Source: Terfezia claveryi
Lineage: Eukaryota; Ascomycota; Pezizomycetes; Pezizales; Pezizaceae
Assembly (NCBI GenBank): GCA_015179025.1
Contig: WHUX01000373.1
Span: 1-35,934, forward strand
DNA: 35,934 nucleotides
Direction: 5' to 3'
The notes under the pieces were generated by a model. That model worked only from the letters and a program-made list of their open reading frames with translations. It searched no databases and was not told where the DNA came from. A program made the translations under genes and the position numbers. Every line of letters starts with the position of its first letter. Position 1 is the stretch's first letter. Shown here piece after piece: positions 19,903 to 30,790 of this stretch.

Positions 19903-21117
19903 ATGGCGCAAACAAAACAGAAACCCAGAAATATCAAGACTATAGTGCCCCCAGCGACGGTCCCACCCCCTCAAGTGCTCCCGCCCCAAGTGGCTGCACT
20001 CCAAGTGGCCGCACCCCAAGTGGCAGCACCCCAAGTGGCCGCACCCGAAGTGGCCCCGGCGATAGTCCCCCCTCCCCAAGTATTCCCTGCCATAGGCTTA
20101 CAGGCTAGAGCAGTTCCTAGAAGAAGAAGGGTCAATCGAGGATATAAGAACTCCTAAGCTCAATGCCAGTTCAATTTGACCTTGGAATGCTAATTGTGAT
20201 ATCAATGGCCATTGTCAGACAGATATGGAGACAACAGAGCAGTGCAAAGCTGATAATACAGAAGACTGCGTTCCGATGGTTGTGCAGAGAAATTGTATAA
20301 GACGTAAACAATAAATACAATGCTATGCCAAGGATTCTCGGAGGATGGACCGATGTTGAAAGAATTGGAATTCTCGTGACAAATGCTCTCCAAAAGTCTA
20401 CGGAGATATATATGCATGAATTTTTTACAAGTAATAAGGCATAGATGGTTAGTAGAAAATTGTCAAAATAATACTAACATGGCTGATGCAATAGCAATCA
20501 ACCTTTTGGCAACCCAGAGTGGGGAGCAAAACCCACCATGCCAAACAATTCTTCGCAGGGATGTGAGGTTGTGGCGTCAAGTGGAAGAGAATCGGCTATC
20601 CGGAGGTAATGTGACCTATATACATACACCGTTTTTCCACCCACCACCAGTACCACTAGAACCAGTAGACGCACAAGAACAAGTACTAGAACCAGTACCA
20701 GAACCAGCACCAGCACTAGCACAAGTACCAGCACCAGCACCAGGACCAGTACCAGCACTAGCACAAGCACCAGCACCAGTACCAGGACCAGCACCAGTAC
20801 CAGAACCTGCACCAGCACCAGCATGAGTATGAGCATGAGCACCAGTACGAGCACTTGTATGAGCACGAGTACGAGCTCGAGCACCAGCACCAGCACCAGC
20901 ACCAGAACCAGCACCAGCACCAGAACCCGTGCCAGCACTAGAACCAGGACCAGCAGCTCCTATTGGGGCAGATACTTCTTCATCATCGTCTAGAAGAAGT
21001 ATTAGAACAAGAACCTTGTCATTGTCTTCTTCCTCATCTTCTAACAAGGAAGAAGAACAATCAGAGGAACGGGGACGACAAGGAGAAGAACAACAGGTAA
21101 TTGAAGGATCACCTTGA
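19903..21117 (+). pseudogene. Histone H3 / CENP-A-like frame with proline-rich tails, broken
   Basis: The first frame (19903-20157) starts MAQTKQKPRN, close to the H3 tail start MARTKQTARK, followed by PPQV/AAPQV repeats and RRRRVNRG. The next part (20163-20441, frame +2) reads RQIWRQQSSAKLIIQKTAFR then WLCREIV, stop, DV. Later comes ILVTNALQKSTEIYMHEFF. These line up with H3 helices aN-a1 (REIRRYQKST-LLIRKLPF-LVREIAQDF) and a2 (ALQEACEAYLVGLF). The intervening loop is long and contains a Trp, as CENP-A does. From about 20446 the frame returns to the first one (MADAIAINLL-TQSG, where H3 has MPKDIQLARRIRG) and continues into a Pro/Ala tail and an acidic Ser-rich end. Stops at 20298 and 20442 and TGAs at 20824-20865 break it. 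I cannot find introns of the right phase to join the pieces, so I call it a pseudogene. Confidence 0.6.
20641..20960 (+). repeat. CCAGCA/CCAGTA hexanucleotide array
   Basis: Short in-frame repeats encode alternating Pro and Ala, Val, Glu or Gly. The reverse strand shows a long Val/Leu ORF that is only a shadow of the array. Four TGA codons at 20824-20865 sit where neighbouring units have CGA, consistent with CpG decay. Confidence 0.9.
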
Positions 21118-21689
21118 AGACAAGATTCCATATTATAGCCCCAGGAAGATCATCAAAGATGTTTTATTAATTGAGCTTTATATGTTTTTTGTGCCCCGGG
21201 TTGATTGGGGGTAATAAATAATCTGATAAGGGCAGGAACAAGGTTACAGAAACTAATTCGTTTGTATATAGGCTTGAGAATAGCTTATATTATTTGGATC
21301 AATATGGGACTGAACATGTGGACATGCAAGAAAGAGGAAGGAGGTAGAAAGGGAAGAGTAAAAAGGGTAGGGTTATCGGTGGTATTATTTTTTAGCTTGT
21401 ATTATATTTTAGGGAAAAGAGTGTAGGCTTGTTGGTAGCGTTTTTTTTTTAGTTGTGTTTTCTATTATTTTTTAATTGTGTTATCAATTGTGGAAGAAGG
21501 AAGTTGGAATGAAGGAAGTTGGAATTGGATTCATTTTTATTTTTAATGTAGTTGTTTTATGAGTTGTAATTGGGTCATGGAATTTTCAGAAGCAAAGGGA
21601 GTTCGTGAATGAGGTTATGATTAGGAATGGCGGACGGCATGAAGGAACTATTACAATTTTCGAGTTAGTAGAGTTATATTACAAAATGG
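21118..21689. other. Unassigned AT-rich stretch
   Basis: No supported gene. It contains poly-T runs and a short GAAGGAAGTTGGAAT repeat near 21495-21525. A 73-codon frame here has no ATG start or recognisable motif. Confidence 0.5.
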
Positions 21690-22010
21690 GAGAATTTCGT
21701 AACAAGTTGAATTCCATGACAACTTGAGAGAATTTCATAATAAGAAGCATTCCATAACACCTAAGGAATCCATGACAACTTGAGAGAATTCTGTGACAAG
21801 GAGCAATCCATAACACTTAAGGAATCCATGACAACTTGAGTTGATTCCATGACAACTTAAGTTGATTCCGTGACAACTTTAGACAATTCCGTAACAACTA
21901 CAGGACCGTAAGAAATAGCGACAATTCCCTAACAGTGCAAGCAATCCATAACAGTGGAGGCAATCCATGATGTGTAAAAAATCCGTGACGTACAAGAAAT
22001 CCGTGATAGT
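21690..22010. repeat. Degenerate short tandem repeat, GAATTCCATGACAACTTGAG type
   Basis: Units of about 20-26 bp alternate AATTCCRTGACAACTTGAG with AATCCATAACA variants. Spacing is irregular, so it is an old minisatellite. No function is apparent. Confidence 0.75.
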
Positions 22011-22320
22011 GATGGTGTGCTAAGTTAAATTTGACCCGAATTATATACAGTATGTATAAGAACTCGTCTAGAGTCAGGCACCAGCACAAGTACTAGATCA
22101 ATAACACTAAGACTTGGCAAGTACTCGTCGGCTACTCAGTGCTGGCCCGAGTAATCCAGAGCAGCGAATAACCAACTCGCCAGTTAGAAGAGTAGAGAAA
22201 AACTGACTCACCAGTATGAGTCTTGGCGAGGCGGTTCGAGAAAAAATTGCCTCATGGCACACACTAGGTGGAAAGGTTATTCTACCCTTTATTATATAGT
22301 AAGGAAAGTCTCATTGACAA
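22011..22320. other. Unassigned stretch before the transposase fragment
   Basis: No gene or strong repeat. It may be the upstream, unreadably decayed part of the pogo-like element. Confidence 0.4.
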
Positions 22321-22667
22321 TCTTATTATCCAAAAGACAGCCTACTAGTAGAAGCTATATTTGCAGTCTCTGAGAGTAGGTATATAGATGATGAGCTAGA
22401 GTTAGGGTATATGGTTGAGCACTTTGAATCTTATACTCAGGTTGAAGCACTATGGGTTGAAGCACTATAAATTGAAGTACTGCAGATTGAAGCACTATGG
22501 GTTGAAGCCCCTCACTATCTTATTGTAGATAGCTATTCTTCACACATTATATAGAAGGTAGTGAGGTATGTGCTAGATCATAATATTCATATAATTTGTC
22601 TTCTATCAAAGTCTACCCATCTCTTGTAACCTCTTAATATAGTGTACTTCAAAGTTCTGCAGAGGGT
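22321..22667 (+). pseudogene. Fot1/pogo-like DDE transposase fragment
   Basis: One frame reads IFAVSESRYIDDELELGYMV, HFESYTQ, then HYLIVDSYSSHII, and finally DHNIHIICLLSKSTHLL followed by PLNIVYF. In pogo-family (DDE_1) transposases these correspond to the S-E/D-S-G-W-T region, the second catalytic Asp in LILDGH-SH, and the LCLPPHSTHLLQPLDVG block. Catalytic LDV reads LNI, and two stops (TAG, TAA) sit where Gln or similar is expected. The fragment is cut at 22668 by the gypsy-4 LTR. Only the C-terminal half of the catalytic domain is visible. Confidence 0.72.
22441..22515 (+). repeat. 15-bp repeat, five units, inside the transposase frame
   Basis: GTTGAAGCACTATGG-type units encode VEALW, VEAL-stop, IEVLQ, IEALW and VEAPH. 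They are in phase with the transposase frame and lie between its HFESYTQ and HYLIVDS motifs. Confidence 0.85.
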
Positions 22668-23325
22668 TGTCACAACCATGTACTCAGTTGTCCTTGTTAT
22701 TACCTGCGACATAGGTGATGGATTATCATTATTATTGTCCTTGGCATCACCTGTGATGCAGATGATAAGTTATCGCCATTGTTGTCTTTGTCATCACCTA
22801 CAATCGTGGGTAATAGGTTATCGTTACCTTGCTTGGCCTCCGAGATAGGGATCTTGGGAAGTTTATTCCTGTTATTACACTGATAGGATTATATATATAT
22901 AGCCCTTATCTCTCATACTATTGTTGGATCCCTATCTAACATCTTGTATACCTAATACAGGACCTTGCTTCTCTCTGTAAAGATGTACCTCTCTTGTATA
23001 CCCCCTCATCTTGCCATGATCTATCGAATAGCTCTGCAGTCCTGCTGCCTCCTACTACTCCTATATGCCTCTCTTGCCCTCGCCCTTGCCCCCATCCTAG
23101 CCTTTTCCCTCTAGTCATATATGTAGCATTCCTACATATATATTACCCTAGCCTTGCCCTTGCTCTAGTATACCCCTTGGTTGCCTTATCCTCAGAGCCG
23201 TTGTTATACTATATTAGATCCTTTGTACCAACTGGTACACAGTTATGTCAGGAGAAGCTCTCCCACCACCTACCGTCAGGTTCTAGACTTAGAGAAGCTC
23301 CCCTATACCCTCAAGCCTAAATAAA
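22668..23325 (+). repeat. gypsy-4 left copy: LTR and leader
   Basis: Begins TGTCACAACC, as does the right copy at 31448. Shared blocks include GTTGGATCC, GTCTTGTATACC-like, AATACAGGACCTTGCTTCTC, CGCCCTTGCCCC and CCAACTGGTACAC. This copy is shifted toward A and T (for example CTAGTCATATATGTAG where the right copy has CTAGTCACACACGTAG). The LTR 3' end is not certain, because no second LTR is present to define it. No gene is supported. Confidence 0.8.
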
Positions 23326-24423
23326 TTGAATGCCTATCATCAAGAAATCATCGACATCTTCGAAGCCATAGATGCTATCGGGGCCGAACTTGGCAACAGC
23401 CTAGCCATAGCTGAACAAAAGCTGAGATCCGTTGACAAAGAGATCATAGTCCTCCAGATAGATCTCGACCATGTGAACTTTACCCTGGCCAACGAATGGA
23501 CTATAGTCTAAAACCTCAGCTATACTCTAGAGAACTTTACAATATTAACAGCAGCCAATAGCAACAAGACCGAAAGTATTCCGACTCCCCATAAGTTCAA
23601 TAGGGACTAGATTCATCTACAAGCCTGGAAGAATGTAGTCAACCTCAAGCTAAACGGGGATTTTGCCAAGTTCTCATTAGAACAATATTGACTGGTATAC
23701 GTTTTTGCCTTATAGGAGGGGAAAGCTTATAACTAGATTCAGCCATATGTCCTTAAAACTGAGATCAAGCTCAACAATATCTTAGCCCTTTTCACAATCC
23801 TAGATAAGGCATTCGGGAACCCCAATACCATTGGCACTGCCAGTAGGGCCCTCCGAGCCCTCAAGCAGAAAAACACTGATCTGTCCACTTATATGGTAGA
23901 ATTCTCAAGACTGGCAGTGGAGGTCTGATGAAATAACTAGTCCAAACTGGAGCAATTCCAAGAAGGGCTAAATGACGAAATCTAGCAGGCTATAGTTAGC
24001 CTCCCGAAAGCCAAAACCCTTAATAAATTGATTGACTAGGCTTCCCGAGTAGAACAGCAGATATCTCGGCTCTACAACCACCCTCCGTTTAGGCCAGCAC
24101 CCTATCTCCCATAACCCCAGCCTTAGCAGTACTATTCCACCAAAACAGTTCAGGCCCCTGCCCCCGCCAATAAACCAGCATGTCCATCATTGGTAGTAGG
24201 AAGGCCCAATCTCATAGACTTATCATCAGGAAGACCTTGACTAACCTAAGAGGAAAGGGACTGCTGCCACACTAATAGGTTGTGCATTGTATATGGAAAA
24301 GGGGACCACTTTATTGCAGCATGTCCCCTCTGAAAAAATTACTCTCTGGCCACTCACGCCATCTCGAAAGCCCGGATCAAAGAAGCTGGGGAAGAGTTGG
24401 GAAAAGGGAAGTCCCTTGTCTAG
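23326..24423 (+). pseudogene. gypsy-4 left copy: decayed gag
   Basis: Homologous to 32051-33371 and extending past where that copy is cut. It opens with HQEIIDIFEAIDAIGAELGN and keeps one main frame with many TAG, TAA and TGA codons. The Gag core includes NLKLNGDFAKFSLEQ and FTILDKAFGNPN. Near 24283-24325 a zinc knuckle reads CIVYGKGDHFIAAC. The second Cys of CX2CX4HX4C has become Tyr, a TGT to TAT change. It ends with a Lys/Glu-rich tail at a TAG. No pol follows. Confidence 0.8.
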
Positions 24424-25089
24424 TTATTGACACTAGCAAGAGACCTGCCCTATCTCATTTATCTTTGTCTGTATTTTCTTTACCTACATCTATATCTGTT
24501 AATGTAAGAAAGTGGCTTACTCATACCCTATGACTAACCCTCTCCCTCACAAATGTATTTCTTATGTATTTTCTAACTCAGCAAATATCTCAAAACACAC
24601 AACATTCTGTATGCTGTCTGCCTTGCTAATATTTCACATGTTATCACATGCTCTCACATGTTATCACATGCTTTCACATGTTATTCACATGCTTTCACAT
24701 GTATAAGTCTAGGAAAGACTTAACCTATTTTGTACTAGATAGTACATGGAAGTACTATCTAGAACTTTCTATTTGTGTTGATTTCAAATCATATAAAGGT
24801 CAGATGATGGTGCACTGCCTCAGCACTGCCCCAGCACTGCCCCACTCAGAACACATATAGTCCCCTGAATTTCCCTTCAGTTGGACAGATAGTTAGAACT
24901 CAGAACATAGTTAGAGTACAATCAATATAGAAGTTCTAGTGGTTAATCTTCTAAGTACCTTTGGCACTCCTATACTACTTTACCTATTACAGTAATCTTA
25001 TGCTACTAGTAATAACTTTTATAGTGAGAATAAATAATACACTATTAGTAATCTACTTTGTAGTATACATTACTAGCTTGAGATCATCT
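24424..25089. other. Unassigned stretch with a TCACATG minisatellite
   Basis: No gene. 24618-24705 is a tandem run of TCACATGTTATCACATGC-like units. The rest is AT-rich with no recognised element; part is probably the body of the LTR that ends at 25143. Confidence 0.55.
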
Positions 25090-25119
25090 GATTAGATTAG
25101 ATCCTTATCTAATCTAATC
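25090..25119. other. 13-bp perfect inverted repeat
   Basis: GATTAGATTAGAT, loop CCTT, then ATCTAATCTAATC. It lies about 25 bp before a probable LTR end and could form an RNA hairpin near the 3' end of that LTR. Confidence 0.8.
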
Positions 25120-25490
25120 TGATTGTCCAGTCCCCCTAACAACACTTTACATTTTTTTAACCTAAGAACTTGATTTTTACCTAACTAGAAAGGCCTGATC
25201 AACCTTACCTAATCAACAAAGTTTCTACCAACAAGAGTAGAAACTAAAGAAGGTATAAGCCTACAGCACAAAGTATAGTAGCACAAAGTCTGACAGTCAG
25301 CAGTAAGACTATCCTCCAAATAGCAACAGTAAGACTATTCAACAAATAGCAACCAATAAAAGCCTACAAATAGTAGCAAAACAACACAAGAAGGCAACAA
25401 CAACTGTATTTAACTGGCAAATACAAAGTTGACAATAAATCTACCTAATTTGGTAACTCTAAGACCTAGAAACTGCCTCAGAAGTCCAAT
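25120..25490 (+). other. Probable LTR end and leader of a gypsy-1-like element
   Basis: The junction TTTACA|TTTTTTTAAC at 25143/25144 parallels ATTACA|TTTTTTTTAAC at 34092/34093. In both cases about 45 bp later comes AGGCCTGATCAACCTT. I read this as the 3' end of a 5' LTR followed by the untranslated leader. Its coding part would be the antisense ORF and gag at 30752-31447, now separated by the palindrome. The rest of the leader shows no gene. Confidence 0.5.
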
Positions 25491-25492
25491 AA

Positions 25493-25712
25493 CATCAGGA
25501 TAGATATTTCTGTGCCGCAACGCCCCCTGCAGGCGCCCTGACGGACCACCTTGTACCTCTCCTGCCCTCTGCGTTAGGTCGCCCCGATGCCACTTCTGGC
25601 GCATCAGGATATATATTTCTGTACCATAACGCCCGCTCCCGGCACCCTGACGGACTATCTTCTACCTGACCCGCCTTGTGCGTCAGGTCGCCCCGACGCC
25701 ACAACACCATCA
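25493..25712. repeat. GC-rich 110-bp tandem duplication
   Basis: Two copies start CATCAGGATA-ATATTTCTGT at 25493 and 25603. Each contains CCCTGACGGAC and GTCGCCCCGA. It is more GC-rich than its surroundings and lies at the outer edge of the left palindrome arm. It may be a diverged continuation of the arm. Confidence 0.75.
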
Positions 25713-25779
25713 CCAGGCGCCCTGACGATTGCCCTCTTCTAGCTGCGCACCCTAGGAACCCTAGCCCTTGTGTCGCTCG

Positions 25780-27105
25780 GGCGCCATGTCTTCCGAGGTA
25801 CCGCCCTGGCGCCTTGTGTTCCGAGGTGCCACCGTGGTGCGTGTGTACATCCATGCCCTGGCACAACTACCTGATAGGTGGACCACTGTGTGCACTCGGA
25901 GCATGGAGGTAATAGCAGCTATACATTGCAAGAACTATGTACGTTTGAATTTCTATATACATAGCTAAGCTATAGATGCACTTTGAACGAACCATTCTCT
26001 CATGCATCCCACTTGAACTCATCCTGCGCATATGCCTCCAAAAATCCTAGCGGTTCCCTGATCTGAGTCGTCTGCAAAGTCGTTATCGCCGTGCTTTGAT
26101 CTAATAATATTTATATAGCTATTAACAACAGAACGCTGATATCGCGAGACTGCACATACCTAGAGCTACCCAATTGCTGGCTGATGTAGTCATCCACTGC
26201 CATGAGCAATGCCTATTACTAGAGCAATTAGCTATGCGTTCCCATAAAGTCCGTGGATTGGCTGGCGAGTTCACGTACCTAGGTATGTCTACGCATATAG
26301 ATGGGGAATATCTCGGGAGTGCACTTGCGGAGTCCTAAGAGCAATTAGCTATGCCTTCACATACAGTCCGCTGGTTTTCTGGCCAGTTCACGTACCTGGC
26401 TATGCCTGTGTCTGTGCATATAGATTGGGGATATATCGGAACTGCACTGGCAGAGTCCTAAGAGCAATTAGCTATACATTCACATAGAGTCCGCTGGTTT
26501 TCTGGCCAGTTCACGTACCTGGCTATGCCTGTGTCTGCGCATATAGATTAGGGATATATCGGAACTGCACTGGCGGAGTCCTAAGAGCAATTAGCTATAC
26601 ATTCACATAGAGTCCGCTGGTTTTCTGGCCAGTTCACGTACCTGGCTATGCCTGTGTCTGCGCATATAGATTGGGGATATATCGGAACTGCACTGGCGGA
26701 GTCCTAAGAGCAATTAGCTATACATTCACATAGAGTCCGCTGGTTTTCTGGCGAGTTCACGTACCTAGCTAGCTATGTCTCCACATATAGATGGGGGATA
26801 TCTCGAGAGTGTACTGGGGGAGTCCTAACCTCAGCTTGACCTGCCGCCGACTGGCTGGTTGAGTTACCTGTGCAAAGAGGGGGCGTACGTGCTCTCGTGT
26901 TATGTTCGTTCACGCATGCCTGGAAATATGTCTCGGTTGACGTGGCCGACAAATATGTGTGATTGGCGGGAAGGTAGATTGGCGCATGCTGGTGTGACAG
27001 ATCAGCACATGCATGTTTCAGGCCACATATGCCCGCCAGCCGTGAGATTACCGAAGTGGGTAATAGGTATGGAAGAGGAGCCCTCATGGCAGGCTTGTAA
27101 ATATG
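25780..27105 (-). repeat. Left arm, non-AT part (copy B)
   Basis: Reverse complement of 28790-30590. The satellite section has about five units (26230-26830) against about nine in the right arm. The unique segment 25850-26200 mirrors 30160-30510 closely. The ORFs crossing it have mirror-image counterparts in the other arm and no known motif. Confidence 0.9.
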
Positions 27106-28353
27106 GAGTTGTTTATGCGAGAAACTCATGCTTTGAGACTTATATATATATATATGCGAGAAACTCATGCTTTTCGAGGCTTATATATATATATGCGAGA
27201 AACTCATGCTTTTCGAGGCTTATATATAGATATGCGAGAAACTCATGCTTTTCGAGGCTTATATATATATATGCGGGAAACTCGTGCTTTGAGACTTATA
27301 TATATACTCATGCTTTTCGAGGCTTCCAGATATATATGCCAGAAACTCATGCTTTGAGACTTATATATATATATATGCGAGAAACTCATGCTTTTCGAGG
27401 CTTATATATATATATGTGAGAAACTCATGCTTTTTGAGGCTTATATATAGATATGCGAGAAACTTATGCTTTTCGAGGCTTATATATATATATACGGGAA
27501 ACTCGTGCTTTGGAGATATATATATATATATATGCGAGAAACTCGTGCTTTGAGACTTATATATATACTCATGCTTTTCGAGGCTTATATATATATATGC
27601 GAGAAACTCATGCTCTTCGAGGCTTATATATAGATATGCGAGAAACTCATGCTTTTCAAGGCTTATATATATATATGCAGGAAACTCGTGCTTTGGAGAT
27701 ATATATATATATATATACGAGAAACTCGTGCTTTGAGACTTATATATATACTCATGCTTTTCGAGGCTTCCAGATATATATGCGAGAAACTCGTGCTTTT
27801 GTGACTTATATATATATATGCTAGAAACTCATGCTTTTCGAGGTTTCTAGATATATATGCAAAAAACTCATGCTTTGAGGCTTATATATATATATATGCG
27901 AGAAACTCATGCTTTTCGAGGCTTATATATAGATATGCGAGAAACTCATGCTTTTCGAGGCTTATATATATATATGTGGGAAACTCATGCTTTGGAGATA
28001 TATATATATATATATGCGAGAAACTCGTGCTTTGAGACTTATATATATACTCATGCTTTTCGAGGCTTCCAGATATATATGCGGGAAACTCGTGCTTTGG
28101 AGATATATATATACTCATGCTTTTCGAGGTTTCTAGATATATATGCGAGAAACTCATGCTTTTGAGGCTTATTAGTATATATGCGGGAAACTCGTGCTTT
28201 GGAGATATATATATATATATGCGAGAAACTCGTGCTCTTGAGGCTTATTAGTATATATGTGGGAAACTTGTGCTTTGGAGATATATATATATATATGCGA
28301 GAAACTCGTGCTTTGAGACTTATATATATACTCATGCTTTTCGAGGCTTCCAG
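27106..28353 (+). repeat. AT-rich array, forward orientation
   Basis: More than 30 units of about 37 bp: a TATATATA tract, GCGAGAAACTCATGCTTTTCG, then AGGCTT. Variants replace TTTTCGAGGC by TTGAGAC, TTGGAGA or TTTTCGAGGCTTCCAG. Open frames encoding ETHAFRGLYIYM-like peptides simply follow the unit. Confidence 0.95.
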
Positions 28354-28371
28354 ATGAAACTAACGACGGGG
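28354..28371. other. Centre of the palindrome
   Basis: ATGAAACTAACGACGGGG separates the forward and inverted arrays and does not belong to either repeat. Confidence 0.85.
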
Positions 28372-28789
28372 TTTCTCGCATATATATATATATAAGTCTC
28401 AAAGCATGAGTTTCTCACATATATATCTAGAAGCCTCGAAAAGCATGAGTATATATATATCTCCAAAGCACGAGTTTCCCGCATATATATATATAAGCCT
28501 CGAAAAGCATGAGTTTCTCGCATATCTATATATAAGCCTCGAAAAGCATGAGTTTCTCGCATATATATATATATAAGCCTCAAAGTACGAGTTTCTCACA
28601 TATATATATATAAGCCTCGAAAAGCATGAGTTTCTCGCATATATATCTGGAAGCCTCGAAAAGCATGAGTATATATATAAGTCTCAAAGCACGAGTTTCC
28701 CGCATATATATATATATATATCTCCAAAGCACGAGTTTCCCGCATATATATATATATAAGTCTCAAAGCATGAGTTTCTCGCATAAACA
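28372..28789 (-). repeat. AT-rich array, inverted orientation
   Basis: Units read AAGCATGAGTTTCTCGC then TATATATA tracts, the reverse complement of 27106-28353. It is about 420 bp against about 1250 bp on the left, so the two halves have different unit numbers. Confidence 0.95.
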
Positions 28790-30790
28790 AGTCCATATTT
28801 ACACGCCTGCCATGAGGGCTCCTCTTCCATACCTATTACCCACTTCGGTAATCTCACGGCTGGCGGGCATATGTGGCCTGAAACATGCATGTACTGATCT
28901 GTCACACCAGCATGCGCCAATCTGCCTTCCCGCCAATCACACATATTTGTCGGCCGCGTCAACCGAGACATATTTCCAGGCATGCGTGAACGAACCTAAC
29001 ACGAGAGCACGTGCGCCCCCTCTTTGCACAGGTAACTCAACCAGCCAGTCGGCGGCAGGTCAAGCTGAGGTTAGGACTCCCCCAGTGCACTCTCGAGATA
29101 TCCCCCATCTATATGCGGAGACATAGCTAGCTAGGTACGTGAACTCGCCAGAAAACCAGCGGACTCTATGTGAATGTATAGCTAATTGCTCTTAGGACTC
29201 CGCCAGTGCAGTTCCGATATATCCCCAATCTATATGCGCAGACACAGGTATAGCCAGGTACGTGAACTGGCCAGAAAACCAGCGGACTCTATGTGAATGT
29301 ATAGCTAATTGCTCTTAGGACTCCGCCAGTGCAGTTCCGATATATCCCCAATCTATATGCGCAGACACAGGCATAGCCAGGTACGTGAACTGGCCAGAAA
29401 ACCAGCGGACTCTATGTGAATGTATAGCTAATTGCTCTTAGGACTCCGCCAGTGCAGTTCCGATATATCCCTAATCTATATACGCAGACACAGGCATAGC
29501 CAGGTACGTGAACTGGCCAGAAAACCAGCGGACTCTATGTGAATGTATAGCTAATTGCTCTTAGGACTCCGCCAGTGCAGTTCCGATATATCCCCAATCT
29601 ATATGCGCAGACACAGGCATAGCCAGGTACGTGAACTGGCCAGAAAACCAGCGGACTCTATGTGAATGTATAGCTAATTGCTCTTAGGACTCTGCCAGTG
29701 CAGTTCCGATATATTCCCAATCTATATGCACAGACACAGGTATAGCTAGGTACGTGAACTCGCCAGAAAACCAGCGGACTCTAGCTAATTGCTCTTAGGA
29801 CTCCGCCAGTGCAGTTCCGATATATCCCCAATCTATATGCGCAGACACAGGCATAGCTAGGTACGTGAACTCGCCAGAAAACCAGCGGACTCTAGCTAAT
29901 TGCTCTTAGGACTCCGCCAGTGCAGTTCCGATATATCCCCAATCTATATGCGCAGACACAGGCATAGCCAGGTACGTGAACTCGCCAGAAAACCAGCGGA
30001 CTGTATGTGAAGGCATAGCTAATTGCTCTTAGGACTCTGCAAGTGCACTCCCGAGATATTCCCCATCTATATGCGTAGACATACCTAGGTACGTGAACTC
30101 GCCAGCAAATCCACGGACTTTATGGGAACGCATAGCTAATTGCTCTAGTAATAGGCATTGCTCATGGCAGTGGATGACTACATCAGCCAGCAATTGGGTA
30201 GCTCTAGGTATGTGCAGTCTCGCGATATCAGCGTTCTGTTGTTAATAGCTATATGGATATTATTAGATCAAAGCACGGCGATAACGACTTTGCAGACGGC
30301 TCAGATCAGGGAACCGCTAGGATTTTTGGAGGCATATGCGCAGGATGAGTTCAAGTGGGATGCATGAGGGAATGGTTCGTTGGAAGTGCATCTATAGCTC
30401 AGCTATGTATATAGAAATTCAAACATACATAGTTCTTGCAATGTATAGCTGCTATCACCTCCATGCTCTGAGTGCACACAGTGGTTTGCCTATCAGGTAG
30501 TTGTGCCAGGGCGTCGATGTTAAAGACACGCATCACGGCGGCACCTCAGAAAACACGGCGCCAGGGCGGTACCTCCCAAGACATAGCATCAGAGCTCGTT
30601 CCTGATGATTGTGCAGGAACATCAGGGTCAGGAGGAGGACCATGTGGTGCCAGCGTCAGCAGGCAGCCTGTGAAGAGCCGGCGTCGGGGAGACAGAGAAA
30701 CAGCGGAGCGCGCCGGTAACTGGCAGTTTGTCATTAGTGGCACCGAAGGCGTCAGATGCCATAAAGGCAAACTATATTCCTTTGTGATGA
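28790..30790 (+). repeat. Right arm, non-AT part (copy C)
   Basis: Module 28790-29140 matches the start of the window. Satellite 29140-30060 has a 123-bp period (for example units at 29371 and 29494). The tail 30060-30790 matches 1900-2648 and, inverted, 25790-26330. The tail also crosses the last ~13 codons of the antisense ORF 30752-31222. Confidence 0.92.

Larger units (their letters stand above)
25780..30790. mobile_element. Large foldback-like palindrome with repetitive arms
   Basis: Left arm 25780-28353 and right arm 28372-30590 are inverted copies, diverging only toward the outer ends. Each arm runs inward as GC-rich outer segment, unique module, 123-bp satellite, unique module, AT-rich array. 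An 18-bp non-palindromic centre separates them. Long inverted repeats built of internal tandem repeats are the hallmark of foldback elements such as Drosophila FB. No transposase is visible inside, so mobility is inferred. Copy A (1-2648) is a third, single arm. A local segmental inversion-duplication is the alternative. Confidence 0.65.

Noticed and set aside
20498..20938. Minus-strand ORF of Val/Leu repeats, resembling a membrane protein
   Set aside because: It is the complement of the CCAGCA/CCAGTA array; the plus strand carries the coherent frame.
21205..21426. 73-codon basic, hydrophobic ORF
   Set aside because: No ATG start, no motif, AT-rich region; chance is likely.
24618..24705. CRISPR-like regular repeats
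   Set aside because: Short head-to-tail TCACATG units without unique spacers in a eukaryotic context.
28300..28420. Palindrome as a read or assembly artefact
   Set aside because: The arms differ in array length, satellite unit number and point differences, which a fold-back read would not produce. Raw reads would still be useful.
27103..28599. Many ORFs rich in ETHAFRGLYIYM-like peptides
   Set aside because: They are translations of the 37-bp AT-rich repeat and occur in several frames and on both strands.
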